From NCBI GenBank assembly GCA_001296005.1, contig LJHR01000005.1:433794-497793 (forward strand): a stretch of DNA of 64,000 bases, in the 5' to 3' direction. The stretch's first letter is position 1, and the number at the start of each line of letters is the position of its first letter. Positions 62,627-64,000 of the stretch are shown here, piece after piece. The translations under genes and the position numbers were made by a program. This DNA comes from an alpha proteobacterium AAP38. Its GTDB lineage: Bacteria; Pseudomonadota; Alphaproteobacteria; Azospirillales; Azospirillaceae. The notes beneath the pieces are model-generated. The model was not told the origin of the DNA. It worked only from the letters and a program-made list of their open reading frames with translations, and did not search any database.

Positions 62627-64000
62627 GACGGAAGCTCTACACGGTGCCCGGCGCATCCTGCTGGTGGAAGACAGCCCCACGCAGGCCCTGCGCCTCCAGA
62701 TACTGCTGGAGGACGAGGGGTACACTGTCGAACTGGTAGACAGCGCAGAGGCGGCGCTTCCCGTTCTGAACCGCACGCTGCCGCACCTGCTGATCGTTGA
62801 TCATCATCTGCCGGGCATGCAGGGTGGCGATCTTTGCCGGTTGATCCGCTTGCATGTGGCAACCCTTTCCATGCCCATCCTGATGCTCACCGCCGACGAA
62901 ACCCCGGCCCGTCAGCGCGAAGGCCTGGACAGTGGCGCCGACGATTTCCTGCCCAAATCCACCGACCCGGCCGTGCTGCTGCTGCGTGTGCGGCAGCTGC
63001 TGCGTCATGCGCGGCGCGACGATGATATGGATGTACTGCCGCAGACGCAGTTCCGGCAGCCGCGTGCCCTGCTGGTCGGGTTTGAATCTGTCCTGGAATA
63101 CGCCCTTCGCGCGCTGCTGCTGGAGGAGGGGTGCCGGATAACGGCGGTCAAGACGGCCACATTGGCCCTGTCGCACCTGGCGCTGGAGCCGCAGGATGTG
63201 ATTTTGGTCAATGATCAACTGGCGGACATGGACGGGTTGGAGCTTTGCCGGCAATGCCGGTCCAGCCTGGGTACCGGCACTGCCTTGATCCTGGCTTTGG
63301 GTGGGCAGCAGGATCTGGACCGGGTCCACCGGCTGCTGGGTGCGGGCGTCGACGATCTGTTCGATCCAAAGGCCCCGCTTCCGCCGCTGCGCGCGCGACT
63401 GCGCGCCATCCTGCGCCGCCGTTTTCTGGAAGAACAGAACCGGCGCCTCCTGGCCGATTTCCGGGAAAGGGAAGGGCGCGCCCTTCGGTTGGAGGCGGAA
63501 CGCAACGCCGCCCGCACACGGGCCATGCTGGCCGACCAGTTGGCGACGGTGAACCGGCGCCTCGCAGACCAGGCATTGATTACCGCCACCATCACCCGAA
63601 ATGTGCCCGCGGCATTGATCCTGACCAATGGAGCGGGCATGGCGACATACCTTAACCCGCCCGCCATCGGCCTTCTGGGGGCTGAGCTGGAAGGCGCATC
63701 CTTGTTTGAAAAACTGGGCGTAACCCTGGGAAAGGGCGACATTCCCATCCCGGCCGTTGCGGAAAGTGCCGCAACCCTTGAACGCCCCGATGGGCAAATG
63801 GTCCCGGTTCTGTATTCGATCACCCCGCTGGATGGTGATGAGGGGCCGGCAGGTGCCGTTGTGCAGATCATCGACGTTACTGAACGCCGTCAGGCCGAAG
63901 AACGGCAGGAACTGCTGATGGCGGAACTGTCGCACAGGGTGAAGAACACGCTGGCCACGGTGCTGTCGATCGGCAAGCAGACCCGCCGGCGTCATGCCGA
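62610..64000 (+). CDS. REC-REC-PAS-HWE/HisKA_2 sensor kinase (3' end cut)
   Basis: About 463 residues are visible from a GTG at 62610, the first possible start after an in-frame stop at 62598. REC1 (about 10-130) is intact: ILLVEDSPTQ, IVDHHLPGMQG, MLTADE. REC2 (about 150-275) has lost the acidic pair and has VNDQLADMDG with Asn at the aligned phospho-Asp, so it is probably a pseudo-receiver. A coiled-coil linker, a PAS domain (VPAALILTNGAGMATYLNPPAIGLLG) and ELSHRVKNTLATVLSI, the HWE/HisKA_2 His box, follow. The ATPase domain lies beyond position 64000. Confidence 0.9.
   Translation, partial: MSARLETEALHGARRILLVEDSPTQALRLQILLEDEGYTVELVDSAEAALPVLNRTLPHLLIVDHHLPGMQGGDLCRLIRLHVATLSMPILMLTADETPARQREGLDSGADDFLPKSTDPAVLLLRVRQLLRHARRDDDMDVLPQTQFRQPRALLVGFESVLEYALRALLLEEGCRITAVKTATLALSHLALEPQDVILVNDQLADMDGLELCRQCRSSLGTGTALILALGGQQDLDRVHRLLGAGVDDLFDPKAPLPPLRARLRAILRRRFLEEQNRRLLADFREREGRALRLEAERNAARTRAMLADQLATVNRRLADQALITATITRNVPAALILTNGAGMATYLNPPAIGLLGAELEGASLFEKLGVTLGKGDIPIPAVAESAATLERPDGQMVPVLYSITPLDGDEGPAGAVVQIIDVTERRQAEERQELLMAELSHRVKNTLATVLSIGKQTRRRHA

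Overview
The window is high-GC, densely coded DNA from an alphaproteobacterium, most likely a Rhodospirillales/Azospirillaceae-type organism (Niveispirillum- or Azospirillum-like). This is inferred from the block UQCC chaperone - yceD - rpmF - plsX - fabH - ihfA - merR facing away from bamE, from the STAS-fused MlaE, DUF2336 and HWE-kinase genes, and from the abundance of TonB receptors and aromatic catabolism. No database search was possible. No rRNA, tRNA, CRISPR array, IS element or prophage was seen. No gene-free stretch exceeds about 270 bases.

Region 1 (1-13172) looks like one catabolic island for an unidentified organic acid. It holds four family III CoA-transferase-like genes (one with Tyr where the catalytic Asp should be), a three-part TRAP transporter, a TonB receptor, a MarR regulator, and a VanA/VanB-like oxygenase pair with a GntR regulator between them. 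A shared 15-base palindrome (R-TTAT-N5-ATAA-Y) upstream of the receptor/marR and of the oxygenase suggests one MarR-type regulon.

Region 2 (13332-18571) is core housekeeping: MerR, IHF-alpha, FabH, PlsX, L32, YceD, a cytochrome bc1 chaperone (TTG start) and BamE.

Region 3 (18662-31335) holds two PuuA-like glutamine synthetases on either side of a pterin-type SDR/FolB-like pair, an ABC importer without a binding protein, a secreted repeat protein, a complete Mce/Mla lipid transport operon followed by an orphan TAXI binding protein, and a DUF2336 gene.

Region 4 (31527-44426) has a hybrid kinase with two near-duplicate receivers, a DUF4394/cupredoxin pair, a PuuC-like dehydrogenase with leader hairpins, a ClpP with a Ser-His-Asn triad, a CPA2 antiporter with a cyclic-nucleotide domain, and a TetR gene whose promoter and operator coincide and whose mRNA is probably leaderless.

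Region 5 (44498-64000) carries a metal-linked DUF2946/TonB receptor/PepSY cluster, pobR-pobA, an RNase J-like nuclease, an Ada/AlkA fusion that has lost its glycosylase core, a PEP-mutase-like enzyme, malate synthase G with an IclR regulator, and a truncated REC-REC-PAS-HWE kinase running off the end. The most interesting leads are the MarR-linked catabolic island with its Asp-less CoA-transferase partner, the altered-catalysis pterin pair, the ClpP variant, the AlkA deletion and the TetR operators.
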